Assembly (NCBI RefSeq): GCF_003387075.1
Contig: NZ_QUMQ01000001.1
Span: 7,130,001-7,194,000, forward strand
DNA from: Asanoa ferruginea
GTDB taxonomy: Bacteria; Actinomycetota; Actinomycetes; Mycobacteriales; Micromonosporaceae
Reading direction: 5' to 3'
DNA: 64,000 nt
Shown here: piece by piece, positions 54,906 to 63,442 of the stretch
How the letters are laid out: each line of letters opens with the position of its first letter
Numbering within the stretch: position 1 is the stretch's first letter
Notes under the pieces: model-generated
The model's database searches: none
Told to the model about the DNA's origin: nothing
The model's input: the letters and a program-made list of their open reading frames with translations, nothing else
Translations under genes and position numbers: made by a program

Positions 54906-56102
54906 ATGCGCGCGGGGGTGAGGGTCCTGACCAGCACCAAAGCGATTTGTGGGGTCGGCACCGGAAACGGCACCGACGCCCGGTTGGCCGCCGAAACAGC
55001 GGTCGACGAAGCGTTACGTCCACTTGACGGCCAAGAGCCAGACCTGGTTCTGGTGTACGCGTCTGTCCGGTATGACCTGCCCGCGGTCCTGAAGACCGTG
55101 GCGGCGGCGACCGGCTCGGCGGTGATCGCCGGCGCGACCAGCTCCGGCCAGCTCCAGCACGGCCAGCTCATCGAGCCGGGCAGCGGCATCGCGGTGCTCG
55201 CGCTCGCCGGCGGCGGCTACCGCTTCGGCCTCGGCCACGCCACCGGCGTGCAGGCCGACGCCACCCGGGCCGGCCGGGCACTGGCCCGGGCCGCTCTCGA
55301 CGCCACCGGCCCGGTCCGCTCGCCGCACGAGGCGGTCCTGATCTTCTCCGACGGCCTGGCCGGCGACCAGCAGGAGCTGCTCAACGGCATCCACAAGGTG
55401 ACCGGCTTCCAGGTTCCGGTGATCGGCGGCGCGGCCGCCGACGACCGGCAGCTCGCCGAGACCTTCGTGTTCGCCGGCGACCGTGTGCTCAAAGACGCCG
55501 CGGTCGCCGTCTGGATCGGCTCCGACCGGCCGCTGCGGGTGGTCGGCAAGCACGGCTGGCGGGCGACCAGCCTGCCGCTGATGCTCAGCGGGGTCGACGG
55601 GCAGATCGTCAGCGAGCTCGGCGGCCGGCCCGCGCTCGAGGTCTACCAGGAAAACTTCCGGCCGCGTGACCCGGGCGCCAAGAAGCTCTACGAGAAGGCC
55701 GGCGGCTATCACTCCGAGCACGCGTTCGGGCTCATCCAGCCCGACGGCTCGCTGCTGATCCGGGGCGCGTTCATAGACAGTGACGGCAAGCTGCGCACCT
55801 TCTCGCCGATGCCGCCCTACTCGGCGGTGCAGGTGGTCTCCTGCGATCCCGAAGACCTGCTGGAGGTCGGCGAGCAGACGGTCGAAGAGGTCATGGGCGG
55901 CGAGGAACCGGCTGTGGTGCTGGTGTTCGACTGTGTCGCCCGGCTCGACATCCTGGGCCAGCGCGGCCACGAGGAGGCCCGGCGGCTCCAGGAGGCGGCC
56001 GGCGACACGCCCACGTTCGGCTACTACACCTACGGCGAGTTCGCGCGCACCACGGGCGTCGCGGGCTACCACAACGCCACCATCGCCGCGATGGCGCTCT
56101 GA
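54906..56102 (+). CDS. FIST signal-transduction domain protein
   Basis: A 398-residue protein of FIST_N followed by FIST_C domains (PDLVLVYASVRYDLPAVLKTV, then ATSSGQL; SEHAFGLIQPDGSLLIRG and GYYTYGEFARTTGVAGYHN at the end). FIST is an intracellular sensor module, probably for amino acids, usually linked to signalling domains. No membrane segment is seen. The start is uncertain: ATG 54906 was chosen, with GTG 54918 as an alternative. TACAAT at 54879-54884 may be the -10 box. It is followed 7 nt later by a cyclic-di-GMP enzyme, so the two probably act together. Confidence 0.9.
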   Translation: MRAGVRVLTSTKAICGVGTGNGTDARLAAETAVDEALRPLDGQEPDLVLVYASVRYDLPAVLKTVAAATGSAVIAGATSSGQLQHGQLIEPGSGIAVLALAGGGYRFGLGHATGVQADATRAGRALARAALDATGPVRSPHEAVLIFSDGLAGDQQELLNGIHKVTGFQVPVIGGAAADDRQLAETFVFAGDRVLKDAAVAVWIGSDRPLRVVGKHGWRATSLPLMLSGVDGQIVSELGGRPALEVYQENFRPRDPGAKKLYEKAGGYHSEHAFGLIQPDGSLLIRGAFIDSDGKLRTFSPMPPYSAVQVVSCDPEDLLEVGEQTVEEVMGGEEPAVVLVFDCVARLDILGQRGHEEARRLQEAAGDTPTFGYYTYGEFARTTGVAGYHNATIAAMAL

Positions 56103-56109
56103 GCGCCCG

Positions 56110-58434
56110 ATGGCCGCCTACGGGGAAGCATCCGCGCCGCGCTCCGACACCGACGCGGAGACACTGCGTGCCGCACTGTCCAGGGCGGAGGGTGCGGCCG
56201 CCGCGGCCTACCGCGACACCGCCCGGCTGATCCGCCTGCTGACCGTGATCGGCACGCCGTCGAGCCCGGGCCGGCTGATCGACCGCACGCTGACGGTGCT
56301 CTCCGAGGTGTTCGCCGCCGACGTGGTGTGCATCGCCGAGGCGATCGACGACCGGTTGTTCGTCACCGCCTCCTGCGGGCTCCCCGAAGACGACCCCGCG
56401 TTCACCACCGGATGGACGCTCGGCCCGACCGCCCGCCGGGTGATCACCTCCGGCAGCGCCGCCGCACGGCACCCGGCCGAGGCCGCCGACCGCCCCCCGC
56501 CCCTGCACGAGGCCGACAAGGCCTCGGCGGCCTGGATACCCCTGTCGGGCGTCGGTTCGGAGTTCGCCGGCGACCTGCTCGTGCTCTACCGCCGGGGCGG
56601 CGACCTGTTCACCCCGGCCGACCTCCAGGTGCTGCTCTCGATGGCCTACCGGATGTATTCGGCCGTCGAGGCCCGCGAGCGCGGCGCGGCGATCGAACGG
56701 CTCGCCCAGGCGGGCCCCGGGCTGGCCCGCCACCTCGATGTCGGCTCGCTGCTCGACGACGCGGCGGTGCTGCTGCGCGAGCTGACCGGCACCGACTCCG
56801 CCTGGATCCTGACCGTCCGCGACGACCTGGCCGAGGTCGCCGCGGCCGCCGACGCCGGTGAAGACGTCAACAAGCGCTGGCCGACTCCCGCCGCCGACCT
56901 GCCCGGCTGGGCCCGGCTGGCGGCCGGCGAGCCCTACGTCGGCCCCGGCTCCGGCGACGACCCGCTGCTGCTCGTGCCGGTGATGCGCGACGACGCGGTG
57001 ATCGCCGTGCTGGCCGCGAAGGGCCGGCGGGCCCGCTCGTTCGGCAAGTCCGTGGTCGAGGTCGCGGTCGTGCTGGCCAGCTACCTGAGCGCGGCGATCA
57101 GCAACGGCGAGCTCTACCGCCGGCTGAAGGCCCGCGAGCAGGAGTTGCACCGGCGGGCCTCGCGCGACCCGCTGACCGGCCTGGCCAACCGGATGACCGC
57201 CGCACAGCGGATCGACGAGGCGCTGGCGACCTCGCCGACCGGCGCGGCCGGGCTGCTCTTCTTCGACCTCGACAAGTTCAAGGCGGTCAACGACCGGCTC
57301 GGCCACGAGGCCGGCGACGAGCTGATCCAGCAGGTCGCACAGCGGCTGCGCAAGGTCGTCCGGCCCGGCGACATGCTCGCCCGGTTCGGCGGCGACGAGT
57401 TCGTGCTGCTGATCAGCGGCGCGTCCGACCTGACCGACCTCACCGACATGGGCCGGCGGATCCAGGTGGCGCTCAGCGACGAGTTCCCGCTGCGCGGCGA
57501 GCGGGTCGAGGTCACCGCCAGCATCGGCGCGGTGCTCGGCCGGCGCGGCATCGCCTCGGCGAGCGCGATGCTCCGCGACGCCGACGCCGCGATGTACGCG
57601 GCCAAGGCCCGCGGCAGCGGCCGCCTCGAGGTCTTCGACGACGAGGCCTCGCACCGCTCGATCGACCGGCTCGACCTGCGCTCCGACCTGTCCGAGGCGC
57701 TCGACCGCGGCCAGCTCGCGGTGGTCTTCCAGCCGATGGTCGAGCTGAAGACCAACACCATCCGGTCGTTCGAGGCGCTGGCCCGGTGGCGCCACCCGGA
57801 GCGCGGCAACGTGCCGCCCGACGTGTTCATCCCGCTGGCCGAGGAGACCGGCGCGATCGTGCCGATCGGCGCGTGGGTGCTCGATCAGTCGTGCCGCCAA
57901 CTCGCCGCGTGGCAGCGCGAGTTCCCCGAGGCCCACCTGACGATGGGCGTCAACATCTCGGCCGTGCAGCTCGAACGCGGGCACGGCGACCTGCTCGACG
58001 TGATCCGCGCGGCCGGCGTCGACCCCGGCGACATCTGGCTCGAGGTCACCGAGCACATGGACACCGACGAGGACATCTCGGCTCAGGTGAGCGCGCTGCG
58101 CGAGGCCGGCGTGCACTTCGCGCTCGACGACTTCGGGATGTCCTACTCGAGCCTGGCCTACCTGCAACGCTTCCCGGTCGAAGGGCTGAAGATCGACCGG
58201 GCGTTCGTGGCGGCGATGAACGACGCCGGCAACGGCGGCCGGGGCATCGTGCAGGCCATCATGGCGGTGGCCGACTCGCTGTCGATGAAGGCGTTCGCCG
58301 AGGGCATCGAGACGCAGGCACAGCTCGACGCACTGCTCGACCTGGGCTGCGGCTTCGGCCAGGGCCACCTGATCTCGCTGCCGCTGTCGGTCGAGCGGGC
58401 CACCGAGGCCCTGCGGGCCCAGCGCGGGCGCTGA
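56110..58434 (+). CDS. GAF-GAF-GGDEF-EAL cyclic-di-GMP enzyme
   Basis: A 774-residue cytosolic signalling protein. Two GAF-like sensor domains occupy about residues 35-370. The diguanylate cyclase domain has an intact GGDEF (427-431) and an inhibitory I-site RPGD (418-421) exactly five residues before it. The EAL domain has intact EAL (555-557), NIS, EVTEHM, DDFG (673-676), LKIDR and EGIET, so it should be an active phosphodiesterase. Which activity dominates cannot be predicted. The adjacent FIST protein is the likely input partner. The start is ATG 56110. Confidence 0.93.
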   Translation: MAAYGEASAPRSDTDAETLRAALSRAEGAAAAAYRDTARLIRLLTVIGTPSSPGRLIDRTLTVLSEVFAADVVCIAEAIDDRLFVTASCGLPEDDPAFTTGWTLGPTARRVITSGSAAARHPAEAADRPPPLHEADKASAAWIPLSGVGSEFAGDLLVLYRRGGDLFTPADLQVLLSMAYRMYSAVEARERGAAIERLAQAGPGLARHLDVGSLLDDAAVLLRELTGTDSAWILTVRDDLAEVAAAADAGEDVNKRWPTPAADLPGWARLAAGEPYVGPGSGDDPLLLVPVMRDDAVIAVLAAKGRRARSFGKSVVEVAVVLASYLSAAISNGELYRRLKAREQELHRRASRDPLTGLANRMTAAQRIDEALATSPTGAAGLLFFDLDKFKAVNDRLGHEAGDELIQQVAQRLRKVVRPGDMLARFGGDEFVLLISGASDLTDLTDMGRRIQVALSDEFPLRGERVEVTASIGAVLGRRGIASASAMLRDADAAMYAAKARGSGRLEVFDDEASHRSIDRLDLRSDLSEALDRGQLAVVFQPMVELKTNTIRSFEALARWRHPERGNVPPDVFIPLAEETGAIVPIGAWVLDQSCRQLAAWQREFPEAHLTMGVNISAVQLERGHGDLLDVIRAAGVDPGDIWLEVTEHMDTDEDISAQVSALREAGVHFALDDFGMSYSSLAYLQRFPVEGLKIDRAFVAAMNDAGNGGRGIVQAIMAVADSLSMKAFAEGIETQAQLDALLDLGCGFGQGHLISLPLSVERATEALRAQRGR

Positions 58435-59025
58435 CTAGGCGGCGAGGGCCGCCCGGTCGATGGCGCCTTCCGCGGTGCGCGGGAAGCTGTCGAGCACCAC
58501 CAGGCTGCGCGGCACCCGCGGCGCGGCCAGTCGCGCCGCCAGATAGTCGCGGAGCACCGCCTCGTCGGCCCGCCAGCCGGGCAGCAGTGTCAGATATCCC
58601 CGCAGCACCGTGCCGGTGCCCTCCCGGATCGCGAGCACCGCGCACTCGTCGACCTCGTCCGCCGCCGCCAACGCGGCCTCGGCCACCTCCGGATCGGACC
58701 GGCCGCCGCGGATGCGGACGCTGGGCCGGCGCCGTTCGGGCACGAGCGTGGCGCGCCGCACCGGCACACCCGCCGCGTGCAACAGGGCCACGGGCGGCGG
58801 AAGCCACAACATGGTGTCGTGCGGCGGTAGCGCCATGACCCGCGTCGGGACCAGCCGCAGGTAGGTGGCGCGCAACAGGGCGCGGATCGCTTGCGGGTCG
58901 GCGTCGTCGGCCACGGGAATGTCCCGTTCCGCGGCCCATCGCCGGATGGCGGGCAGCTCGTGCCCCCACTCCCGCAGCAGGTGCAGCCGCCCGTCCGCGG
59001 GCAGCGCGACATGCAACGATCCCAT
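58435..59025 (-). CDS. Protein with a stand-alone AMP-binding C-terminal domain
   Basis: A 196-residue protein. Residues 100-196 (VRIRGGRSDPEVAEAALAAADEVDECAVLAIREG through YLAARLAAPRVPRSLVVLDSFPRTAEGAIDRAALAA) match the C-terminal swinging domain of acyl-adenylating enzymes, which normally carries the catalytic lysine near its end; here that position is arginine or alanine (GAIDRAAL). The N-terminal 100 residues are unassigned. No adenylation domain precedes it. It might be a regulatory or decayed remnant. GGGGGAG lies about 9 nt before ATG 59023-59025. It is divergent from the LacI gene. Confidence 0.65.
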   Translation of the reverse strand: MGSLHVALPADGRLHLLREWGHELPAIRRWAAERDIPVADDADPQAIRALLRATYLRLVPTRVMALPPHDTMLWLPPPVALLHAAGVPVRRATLVPERRRPSVRIRGGRSDPEVAEAALAAADEVDECAVLAIREGTGTVLRGYLTLLPGWRADEAVLRDYLAARLAAPRVPRSLVVLDSFPRTAEGAIDRAALAA

Positions 59026-59181
59026 TCCCCGTGACTCCCCCGTTGTGGCAAACGTCGGTAACTTTAGGTCACTGGGCAACTACGTTCGGGCATCACGCCC
59101 GTCGGCGTGTCTCCCGGAGTTAGACGGTCATCACTGCCGAGGGGGTAGGCTGTGCCGACCTAAAGAACCGAGGAGGTCCGG

Positions 59182-60189
59182 GTGGCGTTTCGCGGCGACC
59201 GGCCGCGGATCGGCCAGGTCGCGCAGCTTGCCGGAGTCAGCGCGACCACGGTCTCGCACGCGCTCAACGGGCGCCGGCCGGTGTCGGCGGAGACCCGGCG
59301 CCGCATCATGGACGCGATCGCCGAACTCGGCTATCGGCCCAACGTGGTGGCGCGCGGCCTGCGGGCCGGTCGCAGCCTGACCATCGGCCTGGTCATCCCC
59401 GACATCACCAACCCGTTCTACCCGGTCCTGGCCCGCGGGGTGCAAGACGTGCTCGGCCCGGCCGGCTACGACGAGATCATCACCAACACCAACGGGGTAC
59501 GCGACCTCGAACGCGCCGCCCTCGACAAGATGATCTCCCGGCAGGTCGACGGGGTCGCGTTCGCCGTCTTCCACACCCACGCCGACGACCTCCAGCCGGT
59601 GATCGACGCGCAGATCCCGGTGGTCCGGCTCGGCGGCCGCGCCGCGCAGACCGGTGTCGACCTGGTGCACAGCGACGACGAGGGCGGCGCCCGCGAGGCG
59701 GTCCGCCATCTGATCCACAATGGATACCGGCGGATCGCCTTCATCTGCGGCCCGGCGGCCGAGGGGCCCGCCGCCGAGCGGGTGGCCGGCTATCGGGCGG
59801 CGCTGGCCGAGGCCGGCATCGGTCCACAGCAGAACATGGTGGTGCACACCGACTTCAGCCGGGCCGGTGGCGCACACGGGGTGGAAAAGCTGATCCGGCA
59901 ACGCAAGCGGCCCGACGCGGTGCTCTGCGCCAACGACATGATGGCGATCGGCGCGCTCGACGCGGCCCGCGAGCGGGGCCTGCGGGTGCCCGACGACCTC
60001 GCGGTGATGGGCTTCGACGACATCGAGGCGGCCACCCTGGTCACCCCGCAGCTCACCACCATCGCCAACCCGGCCCGCGAGATCGGCATGGCCTGCGCCC
60101 GGCTGCTGCTCGACCGGATCAACGGCGTGGCCGGCCCGCCGAAGGAGATCGTCATCCCGACCCGGCTGGTGCGCCGGCAGTCAGCCTGA
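59182..60189 (+). CDS. LacI family transcriptional regulator
   Basis: A 335-residue regulator. The N-terminal helix-turn-helix and hinge read GQVAQLAGVSATTVSHALNGRRPVSAETRRRIMDAIAELGY, and the periplasmic-binding-protein-like effector domain follows. The GTG at 59182 has AGGAGGT 5 nt upstream. It stands directly before a sugar ABC importer and should control it, with the inducer sugar unknown. A TAGGCT box at 59146-59151 may be the -10 of its promoter. Confidence 0.93.
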   Translation: MAFRGDRPRIGQVAQLAGVSATTVSHALNGRRPVSAETRRRIMDAIAELGYRPNVVARGLRAGRSLTIGLVIPDITNPFYPVLARGVQDVLGPAGYDEIITNTNGVRDLERAALDKMISRQVDGVAFAVFHTHADDLQPVIDAQIPVVRLGGRAAQTGVDLVHSDDEGGAREAVRHLIHNGYRRIAFICGPAAEGPAAERVAGYRAALAEAGIGPQQNMVVHTDFSRAGGAHGVEKLIRQRKRPDAVLCANDMMAIGALDAARERGLRVPDDLAVMGFDDIEAATLVTPQLTTIANPAREIGMACARLLLDRINGVAGPPKEIVIPTRLVRRQSA

Positions 60190-60302
60190 CGATCTTCCAT
60201 ATCGACCCTCTTGACTTCCGCTGGGTTACGAGTAGATTGCCGGTCAGTCTTAACGATTTGCTAGCCCGATAGATCCCCTTCGTCCAGCGGGAGGGCCAGA
60301 CC

Positions 60303-61661
60303 ATGATCGGAAACAGACGCATCCTCGCAGCGGTGGCCGCCGTCGCGCTCACCCTCGGTGTCGCCGCCTGTGGCAGCGACGACGAGGGCGAGGCGACCGG
60401 CGGCGCCCTGACGATGTGGACGTTCAAGCGCACCCACGTCGAGGCACTGCAACAGGCCGCCGCGGCGTTCAAGGCGAAGACCGGCACCGACGTCAAGATC
60501 GAGGCGTTCACACCCGACGACGTGTTCACCGCCAAGATCCAGAGCGCGGCGCAGACCAAGGACCTGCCCGACGTGCTGGAGTTGCACTCGGGTGGCGAAG
60601 ACATGCGGGTCGGCGGCGGCGGGCTGCTCGCCGACCTCAAGGGCGACTTCGACGCCAAGCTCGACCGGTTCCTGCCCAGCACCCGGGAGTCCGGGCGGGT
60701 CACCCAGCAGCGCAAGGACACCATCGAGGAACTGTCCGGCGCGACCGTCGGCAGCCTCTACAGTGTCCCGTTCACGGCCGGCACCTTCGGCATCGTCTAC
60801 GCCAACAAGGAGAAGCTCAAGGCCGCCGGGCTCGACCCGACCAAGCCGCCGGCGACCTGGGAGCAGTTCCTCGACTATCTCAAGGCCACCACGACTGCCG
60901 ACAAGGACCAGGGCGGCCTCTCGCTCGGCCTCAAGGTGACCCAGACCGGCTTCAACTGGATCTACGAGCAGCTCGCCTTCGCCTACCTCGGCCAGCAGAA
61001 GTTCGAGGCGCTGTTCGGCAAGGGCACCACGGCCGGCTTCGGCTCGCCCGACGGCGTCAAGACGCTCGACCTCTATTCTCAGCTCAAGCCCTACTGGATC
61101 CCCGGCGCCAGCGCGCTGGGCATCGACGAGGCCGACATCGCGTTCGCGCAGGGCAAGTCGGCGTTCAACGTCGGCGGCACGTTCACCCTGGCGTTCCTCG
61201 CCCAGAACAACATGAAGCCCGAGAACGTGCTGGCCTTCCCGATCCCGCCGGCGACCGGCGGCGCGGTCAGCGACCTGCGGCTGGCGCCGCTGGCCCTGAC
61301 CGGCCTGGCGGTCACCTCGACCAGCGCCAACAAGAGCGGCGCCACGCAGTGGGTCGACTTCCTCACCTCGCCCGAGGGCGCCGGCATCTTCGCCAAGGCG
61401 TCGCTCGACCTGCCGGCCACCGACCTGGGCACGCAGGCCGAGTCGCTGATCGGCCCCGACCTGGCGGCACTGCAACAGTTCTTCACCGGGCCGGCTCAGA
61501 ACACCTACGACGCCGGCAACCGCGGCTTCCGCCCGCCGGACTACGACGAGGTCGAGATGGGCAACCCGTTGCTCAAGCTCTCGCCGCTCGGCGAGGCCGA
61601 CGCGGCCGGCACGGGCCGCACGCTCGACACGGTCATCAAGGCGATGTGGGACGCGAAGTAA
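60303..61661 (+). CDS. Extracellular sugar-binding lipoprotein of an ABC importer
   Basis: A 452-residue solute-binding protein (family 1, MalE-like). The signal peptide ends in the lipobox LGVAAC with C23 as the lipidated residue. The mature part begins TMWTFKRTHVEALQQAAAAF, typical of oligosaccharide- or polyol-binding proteins. The ligand is unknown. It is followed directly by two permease genes, with only a GTG start between them. Confidence 0.93.
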   Translation: MIGNRRILAAVAAVALTLGVAACGSDDEGEATGGALTMWTFKRTHVEALQQAAAAFKAKTGTDVKIEAFTPDDVFTAKIQSAAQTKDLPDVLELHSGGEDMRVGGGGLLADLKGDFDAKLDRFLPSTRESGRVTQQRKDTIEELSGATVGSLYSVPFTAGTFGIVYANKEKLKAAGLDPTKPPATWEQFLDYLKATTTADKDQGGLSLGLKVTQTGFNWIYEQLAFAYLGQQKFEALFGKGTTAGFGSPDGVKTLDLYSQLKPYWIPGASALGIDEADIAFAQGKSAFNVGGTFTLAFLAQNNMKPENVLAFPIPPATGGAVSDLRLAPLALTGLAVTSTSANKSGATQWVDFLTSPEGAGIFAKASLDLPATDLGTQAESLIGPDLAALQQFFTGPAQNTYDAGNRGFRPPDYDEVEMGNPLLKLSPLGEADAAGTGRTLDTVIKAMWDAK

Positions 61662-62621
61662 GTGACCGCGACCGACACCGCCACCATCGCGGCGCGGCTC
61701 GTCACCGAGCCGCGCCGCACCACCCGGCGCGGCCGCAACGCGCTCGTCGGCTACGCCTTCATCGCACCGGCCGTGCTGCTGTTCCTGGCCATGGGGCTCT
61801 ACACCCTCGTCTACAGCTTCGGCCTGAGCTTCGCCAAGTGGAACGGCTTCTCCCCCACCTGGGAATGGGTCGGCCTGGACAACTACAAGGACCTGCTCTT
61901 CGCCGATCCCCGCCTCGCCCCCGAGGTGCGCAACGCGGCGGTCAACACCGGCATCGCCATGGTGGCCGTCTCGCTCGGCACGGTGCTGATCGCGCTGCCG
62001 CTGGCCACGCTGCTCAACAGCATCACCCGGCTGCGCGGCCTGCTCCGCTCGGTGTTCTTCCTGCCCTACGTGACCGCCGGCATCGCGGTCTACTACGCCT
62101 GGCGCTACGTGCTCGAACCCCAGGGCGCGGTCAACCTCGCGCTGCGCTCGGTCGGGCTGGGCAGCCTGTCCCGGCCGCAGGGCTTCCTCGCCGACCCCGA
62201 CACCGCGCTGCCCGCCCTGGTGGTCATCATGATCTGGGGCAGCGTGCCGGTCGCGATGCTGCTCTACCTGGCCGGCCTCCAGGCGATCGACCCGGCGGTG
62301 ATCGAGGCGGCCTCGCTCGACGGTGCCGGCCCGGTCCGCCGGCTGCGGCACATCACCTGGCCGCTGCTGGTGCCGATCACGGTGGCGATCCTGCTGCTCG
62401 GGCTGCGCGACACCATGCAGGGCTTCCAGATCTTCCTGATCATGACCAACGGCGGCCCCGGGGGCCACACCGACGTGCTCGGCCTGGAGGCCTACCAGCA
62501 GGCGTTCCTGCAGAGCCTGTCGCCGACCCTCGGCGTCGCCAGCGCGCTGGGTTGGCTGATCTTCATCGCGGCGCTGCTGCTCGCGGTGGTCAACGCCCGC
62601 CTGCTGCGGAGCCGGCAATGA
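61662..62621 (+). CDS. Sugar ABC transporter permease (MalF-type)
   Basis: A 319-residue inner-membrane permease. It has six predicted helices and the cytoplasmic EAA loop EAASLDGAGPVRRLRHITWPLL that contacts the ATPase. The GTG start abuts the stop of the binding-protein gene, and the stop overlaps the next permease start (ATGA), so the three are translated from one mRNA. It works with the second permease and an ATPase not seen here. Confidence 0.95.
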   Translation: MTATDTATIAARLVTEPRRTTRRGRNALVGYAFIAPAVLLFLAMGLYTLVYSFGLSFAKWNGFSPTWEWVGLDNYKDLLFADPRLAPEVRNAAVNTGIAMVAVSLGTVLIALPLATLLNSITRLRGLLRSVFFLPYVTAGIAVYYAWRYVLEPQGAVNLALRSVGLGSLSRPQGFLADPDTALPALVVIMIWGSVPVAMLLYLAGLQAIDPAVIEAASLDGAGPVRRLRHITWPLLVPITVAILLLGLRDTMQGFQIFLIMTNGGPGGHTDVLGLEAYQQAFLQSLSPTLGVASALGWLIFIAALLLAVVNARLLRSRQ

Positions 62622-63442
62622 GGCGGCCCAGCGCCGGCGCCGTGGTCGCCTACCTCGCCCTCACGGTGTACGCGGCGGTCAGCCTCTACCCCTTCGCCTG
62701 GATGGTGTCGGGTGCGTTCAAGGACCGGCTGGAGATCCTCGAGGGCGGCCACCTCGTGCCGCACCGGCCGACCCTGGCCACCCTCGCCGACACCTGGAGC
62801 CGGCTGCACTTCTTCGACTACTTCCTCAACAGCCTGAAGGTCACCGGCCTCACGGTGCTCGGCGTGCTGGTCATCTACAGCCTCGCCGGCTACGCGTTCG
62901 CGATGATCGACTTCCCCGGCCGGCGCTTCGTGTTCTGGTTCTTCGTCGCGCTGCTGTTCGTGCCGAGCATCACCGTGCTGCTGCCGCTGACCATCCTGGA
63001 GAACAAGCTCGACATCCTCGGCACCCACACCGGCCTGATCCTGCCGTTCGTCAACGGCACCGCGCCGCTGGCCGTGCTGATGCTGACCAACGCGTTCCGC
63101 GCGGTGCCGGTCGACCTGCACGACGCGGCGACCGCCGACGGCGCCGGCGAGTTGCGCATCTTCTGTCGGGTCTACCTGCCGTTGGCCCGGCCGACCCTGA
63201 TCACCATCGGGGTGCTGACAGCGGTGCCGACCTGGAACGAGTATGTGCTGACCCGGGTCTCCCTCAACGATGAGTCGCGTTACACGCTGCCGCTCGCGCT
63301 GGAGAAACTTGCGTCCGGCACGGTCCCCTCGTACAACGAGATCATGGCCGGGTCGTTGATCCTGGTCGTGCCCGTGATCCTGCTGTTCCTCGCGCTGCAA
63401 CGCTACTTCGTCAACGGGTTGTCCGGTGCCGTCAAGAACTGA
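62618..63442 (+). CDS. Sugar ABC transporter permease (MalG-type)
   Basis: A 274-residue permease with six helices and the EAA-like loop DAATADGAGELRIFCRVYLPLA. It forms the channel with the MalF-type partner. No ATPase gene follows. Many actinobacteria use one shared ATPase (MsiK-type) for such importers, which would fit. The last 17 bases overlap the start of the next gene. Confidence 0.95.
   Translation: MRRPSAGAVVAYLALTVYAAVSLYPFAWMVSGAFKDRLEILEGGHLVPHRPTLATLADTWSRLHFFDYFLNSLKVTGLTVLGVLVIYSLAGYAFAMIDFPGRRFVFWFFVALLFVPSITVLLPLTILENKLDILGTHTGLILPFVNGTAPLAVLMLTNAFRAVPVDLHDAATADGAGELRIFCRVYLPLARPTLITIGVLTAVPTWNEYVLTRVSLNDESRYTLPLALEKLASGTVPSYNEIMAGSLILVVPVILLFLALQRYFVNGLSGAVKN

Noticed and set aside
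60230-60275. LacI operator before the sugar-binding protein gene
   Set aside because: CTTAACGATTTGCTAG is suggestive but lacks a convincing central CG palindrome, so it was not listed.
60416-63442. Very long frame (over 1000 codons) overlapping the ABC importer genes
   Set aside because: A second-frame shadow produced by high GC; it ends with the true MalG-type permease in the same frame, but its first two thirds is Arg/Pro/Gly-rich without domains, opposite to the clear binding protein and MalF frame.
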